Assembly: GCA_018372435.1 (NCBI GenBank)
Contig: JAHAJA010000020.1
Span: 3,503 to 67,502 of the forward strand
Reading direction: 5' to 3'
Source: Clostridiales bacterium
GTDB lineage: Bacteria > Bacillota > Clostridia > Lachnospirales > Lachnospiraceae
DNA: 64,000 bases
In this document: piece by piece, positions 17,503 through 26,677 of the stretch
Layout: every line of letters begins with the position of its first letter
How positions within the stretch are numbered: position 1 is the stretch's first letter
Notes under the pieces: model-generated
Told to the model about the DNA's origin: nothing
Seen by the model: only the letters and a program-made list of their open reading frames with translations
The model's database searches: none
Position numbers and translations under genes: made by a program

Positions 17503-19068
17503 CTATAAAATAGCTGCCAGTAATTTTTTCGTGTATTCATCTTTGGGAGCCCTAAATACTTCTACCGTATCCCCTTGTTCTACTATCTTACCCTCATTCA
17601 TGACAATCACACGATCACATATTTCATGAATTACATTCATGTCATGAGAAATGAATAGATACGTTAAATTATGCTTATTCTTCAATTCCATCAATAGATT
17701 TAATATCTGACGTTGAATGGTTACATCTAATGCTGAAACTGCTTCATCAAGAATAACAAACTTCGACTGTAACATCAACGCTGCTGCAATACATACTCTT
17801 TGCCTTTGTCCACCACTTAATTGGTATACATAACGCTTTCCAATCTCCTCTAAAAGTCCTACTTCACTTAGTTTCTCTTTTACCAATCGTCTACGCTCTT
17901 CCTTGGTATATCCACCTTTGATCTTTAATGGTTCTTCTAGAATCCATTGAACTTTCTTTGCTTGATTCAAGCTACTATACGGATCTTGAAATACCATCTG
18001 TGGTCTAGTTTCCGTACAAGTTATCTCCCCTTCATAAAACATATTAAGTCCTGCAATTGCTTTCGCAAGTGTAGATTTCCCACTTCCACTTTCTCCTACA
18101 ATTCCAACAACCTCTCCCTCATTAATATGGAAGGAAGCCTGTTTTACAATTTGCTTCTTCTCACCTCTACGTATTCTACCATTCTGATAATAATAAATAT
18201 TAACTCCATTCACTGATAGTATCTTAGATACTTGGCCGTTCACCTTACTAGGTGATTGAACTACGGTTTCTATCTCCACCTTTTTTTTATGAATAGAAGG
18301 AACAGCATCAATTAATTTCTTCGTATATTCTTGTTTGGGATTTCTGAAAATATCTTCAACTAAACCTTGTTCTATAATTTTCCCCTGTGACATAACAATT
18401 GTTCTTTCGCACATGGTTCTTATCACACCAAGATCATGAGAAATCAAGATAATACTCACACCATGTTCTTTATTTATCTTCTTTAATAGAGCGAGAATCT
18501 GCGCTTGTACTGATACATCTAACGCAGTGGTAGGTTCATCGGCAATTAATATCTTAGGTTTACAAATCATTGCCATAGCTATCATAACTCTTTGCCGCAT
18601 CCCCCCTGATAACTCATGAGGATATTTATTATATAATTCTTCCGGATTGCTAAGTCCAACTTCAAGCAAGGCTTCTAAGGTCTTCTCCTTTTGCTCTTTC
18701 CTTGATAGTCTTGTGTGGATTGCTAACATCTCACTAACTTGATCACCAATCTTCATGACAGGATTCAAACTAGTCATCGGTTCTTGAAACACCATTGCTA
18801 TTTCTTTACCAAGATAAGATCGTTTTTGTTTCTCAGACATAGATAGAAGATTATTTCCTTCCACTATAATCTCTCCACTCGTTATCCTAGCCGTATCTTT
18901 GTGCAATCCCATAATTGACAGTGCTGTCATTGATTTACCTGATCCAGATTCACCAACAATCCCAAGAATCTCTCCTTGATCAACCTGAAAGGATATGTTG
19001 TTTACAACCATTTGCATCGGCTTCGTGTCCGCGAACCCAATTGATACATTATTAACATCTAATAACAT
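17503..19068 (-). CDS. Double ATPase of a peptide ABC transporter (DppD-DppF fusion)
   Basis: A single polypeptide carrying both nucleotide-binding domains of an oligopeptide/dipeptide importer. The start is set at the ATG at 19068 (MLLDVNNVSIGF), which has AAAGGA nine bases upstream, giving 521 residues. Each half has a Walker A (GESGSGKS), an ABC signature (LSGGMRQR in the first, LSGGQRQR in the second) and a Walker B (ILIADEPT, FVILDEAVSALD). In most genomes these halves are separate DppD and DppF; the fused form is known for YejF- and GsiA-like systems. It is the last gene of the peptide cluster. Confidence 0.92.
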   Translation of the reverse strand: MLLDVNNVSIGFADTKPMQMVVNNISFQVDQGEILGIVGESGSGKSMTALSIMGLHKDTARITSGEIIVEGNNLLSMSEKQKRSYLGKEIAMVFQEPMTSLNPVMKIGDQVSEMLAIHTRLSRKEQKEKTLEALLEVGLSNPEELYNKYPHELSGGMRQRVMIAMAMICKPKILIADEPTTALDVSVQAQILALLKKINKEHGVSIILISHDLGVIRTMCERTIVMSQGKIIEQGLVEDIFRNPKQEYTKKLIDAVPSIHKKKVEIETVVQSPSKVNGQVSKILSVNGVNIYYYQNGRIRRGEKKQIVKQASFHINEGEVVGIVGESGSGKSTLAKAIAGLNMFYEGEITCTETRPQMVFQDPYSSLNQAKKVQWILEEPLKIKGGYTKEERRRLVKEKLSEVGLLEEIGKRYVYQLSGGQRQRVCIAAALMLQSKFVILDEAVSALDVTIQRQILNLLMELKNKHNLTYLFISHDMNVIHEICDRVIVMNEGKIVEQGDTVEVFRAPKDEYTKKLLAAIL

Positions 19069-19157
19069 TCTATCATATCCTTTCTTTTTGTAACTGTTCA
19101 GAGCCAAGCAGAACGATTAAAAATGTATGTTGAAAACAGTTGCTTCTTTATTATAAT

Positions 19158-19940
19158 TTAACGCTCTTCATTAATTAAACTAATTCCTAATACAGTAATT
19201 ACAATCATAACACCTGGTGCAATTGCGTACCATGGCGCTGAGAATAGATAAGCCTGAGCCTCCGACAACATTCTTCCAAGACTAGCATCCGGTGGTTGAA
19301 CACCTAAACCAAGATAACTCATACCTGCTTCCGCTAATACTGCATTATTAAATCCTATCGTAATCGTTGAGAACAACATGGAACTTATATTAGGAAGGAT
19401 ATGAATGAATAGAATACGGATATCACTTGCTCCCATTAATTTTGCCATCTTTACATAATCCATCTCTTTTTGCACCATATATTCACTTCGAACAACTCTA
19501 GCAAAACTCGGTATGAAAACAATACCAAGTGCTAGGATTATATTGTATTTACCAATACCAAAGATACTTATAATTACTAATGTTAATAAGATACTTGGAA
19601 AAGATGTGATTCCATCATTAATTCTCATTAATACACTATCAAGGGTCCCACCATAATAACCTGTGAAGGCACCGACTAACGTTCCTACTACCGTGCCAAT
19701 CGCAACGGTTGCTATTGCCACAAAGAAAGTGGTACGGCTTCCTTCCATTACACGGCTAAAGATATCACGACCAAAATTATCGGTCCCAAACCAATGTGCA
19801 AAACTTGGTGCTGCATTCTTTATGGACCCATTCATGGCATTGGGATCATACGGAGTATAGAATATCCCCACTAGCACAAGCAATAAAACGATCCCTATTA
19901 GTATAGCACCAAGAATGAAGTTAAAATTCTTCTTTCTCAC
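19158..19940 (-). CDS. Peptide ABC transporter permease (DppC type)
   Basis: A 260-residue membrane permease of the DppC/OppC family. It has one N-terminal helix (about 8-28), the conserved FGTDNFGRDIFSRV entry segment, and five further helices with the EAA loop SFARVVRSEYMVQKEMDYVKMAKLMGAS cut by the usual glycine. The C-terminus ends at VLGISLINEER, shorter than the usual GDGLRDALDP ending, so the last family motif is missing. It overlaps dppB by four bases. Confidence 0.92.
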   Translation of the reverse strand: MRKKNFNFILGAILIGIVLLLVLVGIFYTPYDPNAMNGSIKNAAPSFAHWFGTDNFGRDIFSRVMEGSRTTFFVAIATVAIGTVVGTLVGAFTGYYGGTLDSVLMRINDGITSFPSILLTLVIISIFGIGKYNIILALGIVFIPSFARVVRSEYMVQKEMDYVKMAKLMGASDIRILFIHILPNISSMLFSTITIGFNNAVLAEAGMSYLGLGVQPPDASLGRMLSEAQAYLFSAPWYAIAPGVMIVITVLGISLINEER

Positions 19941-20890
19941 TCGGCACCTCCCTCTTTGCTGATTCGAGGATCAATAATCCGATATAATACATCAACAAAC
20001 AGATTGATTACGACTACAATTGCTGCTATATATAATACTACTGCTTGTACAACTGCATAATCACGACTTGATATCGCCACCACTAGTAAGCGACCAAGTC
20101 CAGGTAGATTGAATACCTGCTCAACAATAATGCTCCCTGCAAGAACATCTGCAATAATCATTCCAAGGAATGTAATAACAGGTATTAGAGCATTCTTAAG
20201 AACATGTTTAACCAAGATATCTCTCTTGGAATTTCCCTTACTTTTTGCTGTTCTTACATATTCTAGATGCATCTGTCTACGAATCGAACTTCTTAAGAAC
20301 TTTACTGTCATTGCAATCTTTGGAATTGCCATTGCTATCGCTGGATAGATTAGATAAGCAAAGAATTTTCCTTTATTCTCACTAAAACTCACATAATTCC
20401 CTGGTACAAACCATTTCAGACATATGCCGAATATCAAAGTTAGAATCATTCCTAAAAAGAATGGTGGAATTGCCATCATCGTCTGGGTTAACAAAGAAAG
20501 CATGCGGTCTATTATTCCACCTTCTTTCATTGCAGATAGAATTCCGAGAGGAATTGATATGGCAATTATAAGTATAATGGATAGTAGTGCTAACCAAACC
20601 GTAACAGTTAAACGGCTTGATACTAATGCTCCCACTTCCATATTATACTGCGTAGATTGTCCGAAATCTCCTTGCAATACATTGCCTAACCACCTACCAT
20701 AACGCAGGACTAAATTCTCATCTAAACCTCTCTCCTGGCGCAAGGCCTGAATTGCCTCAGGGCTTGCGTCCATTCCAAGAGTACTTAATACACTATCTCC
20801 AGGGATTACTTGAAAGGCCGTGAATGTGAATATTGAGACAATGAACAATGTTAGAATTAGAGTACTTATTTTTTTTATAATATATTTCAC
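19937..20890 (-). CDS. Peptide ABC transporter permease (DppB type)
   Basis: A 317-residue inner-membrane permease with six predicted helices. Family marks are the N-terminal FTAFQVIPGD, QERGLDENLVLRYGRWLGN, and the EAA loop RSSIRRQMHLEYVRTAKSKG, followed by VEQVFNLPGLGRLL. It pairs with the DppC-type permease whose start overlaps its stop. Confidence 0.93.
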   Translation of the reverse strand: MKYIIKKISTLILTLFIVSIFTFTAFQVIPGDSVLSTLGMDASPEAIQALRQERGLDENLVLRYGRWLGNVLQGDFGQSTQYNMEVGALVSSRLTVTVWLALLSIILIIAISIPLGILSAMKEGGIIDRMLSLLTQTMMAIPPFFLGMILTLIFGICLKWFVPGNYVSFSENKGKFFAYLIYPAIAMAIPKIAMTVKFLRSSIRRQMHLEYVRTAKSKGNSKRDILVKHVLKNALIPVITFLGMIIADVLAGSIIVEQVFNLPGLGRLLVVAISSRDYAVVQAVVLYIAAIVVVINLFVDVLYRIIDPRISKEGGAE

Positions 20891-21002
20891 AATTTCCCCA
20901 CCTTTCTTTCTCCTTGATTTCTATCCAAATCATTATTACTACCTAGTCACCTTCATATAGTCGAATAATTAACTTTATGAAGGCGACATTCTGAATCGTT
21001 AC

Positions 21003-22607
21003 TTATTCAGAGATATAATATACCTTCGCCATATCCTGAACATATACAGGATAGAACGTATAACCAGCTAATTTCTTATTCACTGCTACAAGTAAAGGTG
21101 GATCTTGAATATAGGCAGAAGCCGCATCATTTGTTAAATATGCTTGTAATTGCTTGTAATACTCTACCTTTTCCTCATCAACCGTACTTGCAATTGCTTT
21201 CTCAAATGTAGCATCAAAGTCAGGGTTATTATAGTTTATGAAATTGTTACTAGCTGTTGATACAAAACGTTCTACTGAATCCCTAGGTGCTAGATTCGAA
21301 TCTAAACCTACAATTGTCGCTTGATAGTTACGGTTCTTATAGACATCTTCTAACCAACTATTCCATTCTACTAACTGAATCTTCGCAGTAATTCCAACCG
21401 CCTTTAATTGCTCTACAATAATTTGAGCCGTATCAACATGGAATTGGTAGTTAGAAGGTACTGTTATGGTAAATGTTAATCCACCACCATAACCTGCTTC
21501 TGCTAATAACTCTTTTGCCTTTTCCACATTATAGTTATATGTTCCAGCTAAATCTGTATTATAATACTTCTTAAAAGCCGAGAACATATTCGTATCAATG
21601 ATAGTTCCTCTACCACCAGCAACCATATCAAGAATTCCCTGTCGATCAAGGGCATAACTAATTGCTTGTCGTACCTTCATATCATTGAATGGCTCAGCTC
21701 CATTGTTTAGGAATAATGCTTGCACAAGATTCATATTACCTACTTCAACGTTATAAGTATCCGGTAATTGCGTTGCTTGATCATCTGTTAGATAAGGGAA
21801 GATATCAATCGATCCAGCCATTAATTCCATAAAAGCGGAATCTGTATTAGCCGATATCTTGAAAGTTACTTGATCAAGATATGCTTTATCTCCCCAGTAA
21901 TCTTCATTCTTAACAACTACAAAGCTTTCAAGTGGTGCATAGGATACGAATTTGAATGGACCTGTTCCCATCGGCTCAGTATCTAACTTATCGTAATTTG
22001 CTGGTACAATAGCACTTGTTAGATAAGCAAGTAATTCCGTATCTCCTTTGTCTAATACCAATTGAATTGTCTTATCATCAAGAATATTTACTTCCTTTAC
22101 ATTAGAAAGCGCCGATTCTACTTTAACAGACGGATCCGTCTCCTCAAGCAAACCAGCGCAACGTTCTATAGAATATTTAACATCCTCTGCTGTTACCGCG
22201 TCACCATTATGGAATTTCACTCCATCACGAAGGGTAAATGTATACATCTTACCATCTTCAGAAATTTGGTATTCGCTTGCAACAGCTGGAACTAAATCAC
22301 CATTTTCATTCGGTTTTACTAAACCTTCATAAACATTGAATAATACTTCATTAGTTCCTGCCGCAACTGCTTTGTGTGGGTCAAGACTATCTAGATCCTG
22401 TGTTATTCCTACTACAATTGAGCCACCATAGATTGCATCTTTTTCTGATGCCTGATTATGGTCCTGCTCTTTAGAAGAGGTATCATCTGTAGCCGGCGCC
22501 TTGTTAGTATTCTTATCTGACTTATCACCTTTACATCCGGAAAGTGCAATAGCAGATACAAGAATAGCTACCATGAATAGGTACTTTGAAAAATGTTTAA
22601 CTTTCAT
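21003..22607 (-). CDS. Extracellular peptide-binding lipoprotein (OppA/DppA family)
   Basis: A 534-residue SBP_bac_5 solute-binding protein. The signal peptide ends in a lipobox (IALSGC, Cys25), so the mature protein is anchored to the outer face of the membrane. An acidic, low-complexity linker follows (DKSDKNTNKAPATDDTSS), then the binding domain with family marks DLDSLDPHKA, YTFTLRDGVKFHNGDAVTAEDVKYSIER and MKVRQAISYALDRQGI. The ligand is probably a peptide, given the neighbouring permeases, ATPase and M20 hydrolase; nickel or other ligands cannot be excluded from sequence. Its leader holds two strong hairpins. Confidence 0.93.
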   Translation of the reverse strand: MKVKHFSKYLFMVAILVSAIALSGCKGDKSDKNTNKAPATDDTSSKEQDHNQASEKDAIYGGSIVVGITQDLDSLDPHKAVAAGTNEVLFNVYEGLVKPNENGDLVPAVASEYQISEDGKMYTFTLRDGVKFHNGDAVTAEDVKYSIERCAGLLEETDPSVKVESALSNVKEVNILDDKTIQLVLDKGDTELLAYLTSAIVPANYDKLDTEPMGTGPFKFVSYAPLESFVVVKNEDYWGDKAYLDQVTFKISANTDSAFMELMAGSIDIFPYLTDDQATQLPDTYNVEVGNMNLVQALFLNNGAEPFNDMKVRQAISYALDRQGILDMVAGGRGTIIDTNMFSAFKKYYNTDLAGTYNYNVEKAKELLAEAGYGGGLTFTITVPSNYQFHVDTAQIIVEQLKAVGITAKIQLVEWNSWLEDVYKNRNYQATIVGLDSNLAPRDSVERFVSTASNNFINYNNPDFDATFEKAIASTVDEEKVEYYKQLQAYLTNDAASAYIQDPPLLVAVNKKLAGYTFYPVYVQDMAKVYYISE

Positions 22608-22635
22608 TGTAATAATTTTTCTCCTTTCAAAATGC

Positions 22636-22682
22636 GAAAGATTGATCTTTCACACTGGCCTCCTCGTCTGTCAAGGACAGAC
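22636..22682 (-). promoter_or_regulatory. Two-hairpin leader of the peptide transporter operon
   Basis: On the minus strand the 5' leader of oppA forms GTCTGTC-CTT-GACAGAC (22666-22682) and, just before the ribosome site, GAAAGAT-CA-ATCTTTC (22636-22651). Both are perfect 7-bp stems. Neither has a following T run, so they are not obvious terminators. Confidence 0.5.
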
Positions 22683-22716
22683 TTCACGATACTTTTTCTC
22701 CCATTATTCTATTGTC

Positions 22717-22744
22717 GATATAATAATATATTTTTTTTGTCCAA
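22717..22744 (-). promoter_or_regulatory. Possible promoter of the peptide transporter operon
   Basis: A TTGGAC box (22739-22744) and TATATC (22717-22722) are 16 bases apart, about 110 bases upstream of the oppA start and just before the two hairpins. Confidence 0.35.
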
Positions 22745-22792
22745 TAATCAAGTAAAAAATTGGGCGTACTTAAAAAAATGCAATTATTAACC

Positions 22793-23956
22793 TTACATCT
22801 TTTCATTAAACTTCATTACATAGCCAACTAATAATTGTGCAGATACTAGTACCGCTCTTTCATCAATGTTAAAGCATTCATGATGATTTGGATATGCTCT
22901 TCCAAGTTCCTCGTTTCCTCCTCCTACGAATGCAAAGGCTCCTGGGATGTGTTGTTGATAGATAGAAAAATCTTCTCCTAACATCATCTTAGGAATAGAA
23001 ATAATATCTTCTGGAGCAAACAATTTTTTCGCTGCTTCCTTAGCCGTCTGTGTCACTCTCTTATCATTCATAACAACAGGGTGTAACGACCTCATGTATT
23101 CAACATGAGCCGTAGCATTATAAGTAGCAGCACTATTGTAAGCAATTCGTTTTACCGCCTGCTCAATATGCTTACAATCCTGGGTGGAGAATGTTCTTGC
23201 AGTTCCCTCAATAAACGCTTCACCAGAGATTACATTATGTTGCGTTCCTGATATAAAATGCCCAACGGTTACTACAGCACTACTAACAGGGTCCAACTCT
23301 CTACTGACAATCGATTGCAGATTCATAACGGTAGCTGCTCCTGCTACTGTTGCATCTACACATTGTTGTGGTTTCCCCGCATGGCCTGATTTACCCATAA
23401 TTCGTATTCGGAATATATCGGAAGCAGCCATTCTTGGACCTTCTTCTATGGATACTTTGCCACATGGAATATCTCCGAATACATGCAAACCAAAGATTTC
23501 ACTAACATCATCTAGGTGTCCACCATCACAGATCGCTTTTGCCCCAAGACAATTCTCTTCAGAAGGTTGAAATATTAGTTTGACGGTACAATTTAATTCT
23601 TCTTCATATTTCTTTAGTATAGAAGCAGCACCTAACATAGCTGCCATATGTGCGTCATGCCCACAAGCATGCATGAGTCCATCTACCTCAGACTTATATG
23701 TAACCCCTGTTTTCTCTGTGATTCGCAGTGCATCCATATCACAACGGAGTGCAACTACTTTAGGCCCATGACCTATGAATCCAATTACTCCAGTTCCAGC
23801 TGCTGCCACAAAGGGAATCTCCATGACAGCTAGCTCTTCTTTGATTCGTTTTGAAGTTTCAAACTCCTGCATTCCAATCTCAGGATGTCTATGAAAATGT
23901 TTTCTTAGACGAATGATATAATTACTTATTATATCAACCTCCTTCTTTATTTCCAT
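22793..23956 (-). CDS. M20-family amidohydrolase (N-acyl-amino-acid or peptide hydrolase)
   Basis: A 387-residue cytoplasmic metallohydrolase of the M20D group (hippuricase, N-acyl-L-amino acid and indole-acetyl-amino acid hydrolases). The metal ligands are visible: Cys and His in ACGHDAHMA (about 97-105), Glu in QPSEENCLGA and a His in the C-terminal half near MLGEDFSIYQ. It starts with HRHPEIGMQEFET, the usual family opening. It overlaps the repeat-rich gene upstream and precedes the peptide-binding protein by 185 bases, which suggests processing of imported peptides or acylated amino acids. The exact substrate is unknown. Confidence 0.88.
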   Translation of the reverse strand: MEIKKEVDIISNYIIRLRKHFHRHPEIGMQEFETSKRIKEELAVMEIPFVAAAGTGVIGFIGHGPKVVALRCDMDALRITEKTGVTYKSEVDGLMHACGHDAHMAAMLGAASILKKYEEELNCTVKLIFQPSEENCLGAKAICDGGHLDDVSEIFGLHVFGDIPCGKVSIEEGPRMAASDIFRIRIMGKSGHAGKPQQCVDATVAGAATVMNLQSIVSRELDPVSSAVVTVGHFISGTQHNVISGEAFIEGTARTFSTQDCKHIEQAVKRIAYNSAATYNATAHVEYMRSLHPVVMNDKRVTQTAKEAAKKLFAPEDIISIPKMMLGEDFSIYQQHIPGAFAFVGGGNEELGRAYPNHHECFNIDERAVLVSAQLLVGYVMKFNEKM

Positions 23957-24648
23957 TTCTCCAACTCCTCTTTGTTATAAATAGGTGCAAAATCATCACT
24001 ATCTGTACAGAAGAATCCTCCATTGGTTTGAATCATAGATAGAAAACAATTTGCAGCTTTTGCTTTAAGTGCTTCATCCATAGTTACTTCATAAATTACT
24101 TTAATTCCATGTTCTTTAACGAATTCCAAATCGCTATCAGAATCAAAAGATTCTATCTCACATTCTTGAAAATCAATACTACTTGATTCTCCAAATTCAA
24201 TTGAGGCGATTCCTAGTTCTGGCCAAACTTGAATCTCCGTTCCCTTTTCTTCAACAACTGGTGCAACAATTTGTTTACATGTATATTCTTCTGTTGCCAT
24301 ATAGAATAGATGCATAGTAACCGGTCTTTTAACAGCTACTACCTTGCTGTTTCCTTTACTACCCTTATCTATCTTCTTTACTCCAATACTCTTGGTTTTT
24401 GTCTTTAAAGTATTCTTCTTATCATTCTTCCCAGAAGAAGCCTTTCCAATTCCCGCTTCTTTTGTAATATAACTATCCCAGTTCGTTAGCGTTTTTCCTT
24501 GGGCTGGTTTCCCTTTCTCTGGTTTTCCTTGTACTATTTTTATTTGAGAAGTTTTTCCATTCGAACTTTTTCCTTGCGAACTTTTTCCTTGCCACGTTTT
24601 CGCATTTCCTTGTGATGATGATCCTTTTCCTTTATTAAATTGCTTCAT
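23947..24648 (-). CDS. Protein with Lys/Gly/Gln repeat N-terminus, unknown function
   Basis: I do not recognise this 233-residue protein. The first about 60 residues are imperfect repeats of a QGK-S/P unit (WQGKSSQGKSSNGKTSQ, VQGKPEKGKPAQGKT) and are strongly basic. A lysine-rich linker follows to about residue 105. The last 120 residues look folded and acidic (EYTCKQIVAPVVEEKG, IDFQECEIESFDSDSD, TNGGFFCTDSDDFAPI). No signal peptide is present. The stop codon overlaps the start of the M20 hydrolase gene, which suggests co-translation. A nucleic-acid or polyanion contact by the basic tail is possible but only a guess. Confidence 0.75.
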   Translation of the reverse strand: MKQFNKGKGSSSQGNAKTWQGKSSQGKSSNGKTSQIKIVQGKPEKGKPAQGKTLTNWDSYITKEAGIGKASSGKNDKKNTLKTKTKSIGVKKIDKGSKGNSKVVAVKRPVTMHLFYMATEEYTCKQIVAPVVEEKGTEIQVWPELGIASIEFGESSSIDFQECEIESFDSDSDLEFVKEHGIKVIYEVTMDEALKAKAANCFLSMIQTNGGFFCTDSDDFAPIYNKEELEKWK

Positions 24649-24826
24649 AATGAGTAGTATCCTCTCTGTATATCTATTTTTTCTATAAGTATTCCGATTC
24701 TATTTGTTAATAAATAGGTTTCCATGCTTGGTAATCTATTCCAACCGCGTAATAATCTATACTTATAGTAAATATAGCATATTTCTTTCCCATTGCATAG
24801 GCATGGCTTTATAAACAACAGAATTA

Positions 24827-26080
24827 TTATTTGCTTACTACCTTAACAATCTTATTCTTTCCTACTGCTATTATAAAGCCTTCCTCATGCATGCTATAGG
24901 TAAGCTCAGTGAATCTCTCCCCATCTATCTTAACTGCATTCTGTGTTAATAGTCTGCGTGCCTCACTCTTACTCTTAGCAAAATCTACATTGCAGATTAA
25001 CATAGGTAAATCAATTTCCCCGTTATCCATAAGGTCTGGTCGTTCAAGCGACTGATTGATCACATACTCCTTAATATTATCAGGTACTTCTCTTTGTTGG
25101 TACATCACTTGGAAATGTCTCTCCGCCGCCTCTGCTTTATCAACACCATGGTACAGGCTTGTTATTTCGCAAGCTAAGCTCATCTTGATGTCTCTAGGAT
25201 TTACTTCTCCACTTTCAAGCTCTCTTTTGTAAACTTCCACCTCATCCGGGTGAATATCCGTTACTAATTCGAAGTAACGAATAATTAAGTTATCTGGAAT
25301 TGTCATCACTTTACGGTAGATGACATCTGGTTCTTCATCAATTCCAATGTAATTGCCAAGACTCTTACTCATCTTATTAACTCCATCTATTCCCTCAAGA
25401 ATTGGCACAAACATAGCTATCTGACTCTCTAAACCATAATCCTTTTGTAACGCTCTTCCCATTAATATATTAAAGGTTTGATCTGTTCCTCCAAGTTCAA
25501 TATCTGCTCCTATATGAACGGAATCGTATGCCTGCATAAGCGGGTAAAAGAATTCATGTAAACCAATTGCTTGCTGATTCTTATAACGATTCGAAAAATC
25601 GTCCCTCTCTAAAATTCTTGCTACAGTAACCTTACCTGCTAGCATGATTACATCTTCAAAATCTAACTTCTTAAGCCATTCACTATTAAACCGAACCTCT
25701 GTCTTCTCTGGATCAAGAACCTTCATAATCTGATCTTCATATGTCCTTGCGTTAATTAAGACTTCTTCTTTCGTCATTTGATTTCTAACTTTACTTCTTC
25801 CCGTTGGATCCCCAATTCTACCAGTAAAGTCTCCAATAATAATAACTGCGTGATGCCCTAAGTCTTGCAATTGTTTGATTTTACGTAGTACCACCGTATG
25901 ACCAAGATGAATATCTGGCGCAGATGGATCTAAGCCTAGTTTAACTACAAGTGGTTTTTGTTCATCATAACTTCTCTTTAACTTGTTTAGCAGATCCTCT
26001 TCGTTAATTAGTTCGAATAACCCCTTTTTAATAATCTTTAATTGTTCCTCAGGTTGTTTGGTAATTACTTTGTTTGTCAT
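24827..26080 (-). CDS. tyrS: Tyrosyl-tRNA synthetase
   Basis: Class I aminoacyl-tRNA synthetase charging tRNA-Tyr. The start is the ATG at 26080 (MTNKVITK), preceded by AGGGAG; the in-frame ATG six codons earlier is itself part of the ribosome site. The 417-residue protein has the HIGH-type motif DIHLGHTVVL, the tyrosine-pocket segment QAYDSVHIGADIELGGTDQ, the KMSKS motif in NKMSKSLGN, and a C-terminal S4 RNA-binding domain (KSKSEARRLLTQNAVKIDGE). The architecture with a HLGHT motif and S4 domain is that of the TyrZ/TyrS2 type. Expression is governed by the T-box leader just upstream. Confidence 0.96.
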   Translation of the reverse strand: MTNKVITKQPEEQLKIIKKGLFELINEEDLLNKLKRSYDEQKPLVVKLGLDPSAPDIHLGHTVVLRKIKQLQDLGHHAVIIIGDFTGRIGDPTGRSKVRNQMTKEEVLINARTYEDQIMKVLDPEKTEVRFNSEWLKKLDFEDVIMLAGKVTVARILERDDFSNRYKNQQAIGLHEFFYPLMQAYDSVHIGADIELGGTDQTFNILMGRALQKDYGLESQIAMFVPILEGIDGVNKMSKSLGNYIGIDEEPDVIYRKVMTIPDNLIIRYFELVTDIHPDEVEVYKRELESGEVNPRDIKMSLACEITSLYHGVDKAEAAERHFQVMYQQREVPDNIKEYVINQSLERPDLMDNGEIDLPMLICNVDFAKSKSEARRLLTQNAVKIDGERFTELTYSMHEEGFIIAVGKNKIVKVVSK

Positions 26081-26144
26081 AGAAATCTCCCTTTCCAAGA
26101 CATTGCATCAAGAGTTTTAGTGATAACCGTGATTTCTTATCAAT

Positions 26145-26450
26145 AAAAAAGCTCCCGTCCCATGCGTATATATACACAAAGGACGAGAGCATCTATTCTC
26201 ACGTGTTACCACCTTTATTCACCATAGTATTACTACTTCGGTCTCATCAGGTACGCCATCTCATCTACATACTTTCGAATAATGGATTATACCCTATCAA
26301 TATAACGGTTGCACCCGTCACAGCCTACTACATACTTAGTATGATTCAGTGTGAAACTCCGAGATGTATTTCAAGATCTCCTTTTTGCACCTCTCATCAA
26401 CCGGTAGCTTTCTGTTAAAAGAACGATTCTCTACTTCTTCTCTTCAATGT
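26145..26450 (-). promoter_or_regulatory. Tyrosine T-box riboswitch of tyrS
   Basis: The leader has all key parts of a T-box. The T-box core GGTGGTAACACG is at 26202-26213. An antiterminator can form from AAAGG pairing with CCTTT and ACG-x-GAG pairing with CTC-x-CGT, leaving UGGU in the bulge, which matches a tRNA acceptor end with discriminator A. The competing terminator (26151-26190) pairs GCTCTCGTCC with GGACGGGAGC and ends in six T. Stem I begins near GAAGAGAAGAAGTAGAG, and the specifier is UAC (26366-26368) in GAAAUACAUCUC, a tyrosine codon. Low charged tRNA-Tyr would favour read-through. Confidence 0.93.
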
Positions 26451-26677
26451 CTTTCTATCAATATAATTTTTCAAGTAATTTTGTATCACTTGTTTCAAAC
26501 AATATTATATCAGTTCCTTCGACATGTCAACCCTTAATTCTGAAATGTTTTTTATGTATTTATTTACATAATTTTTAGATTCTTCTTATTTTATTATCTT
26601 GTCAGTTATGATACACTAGTAACAATGAAAGATTACGTTAATTTATTGCAATAAATATACAGAAAAGAGGAATGACA

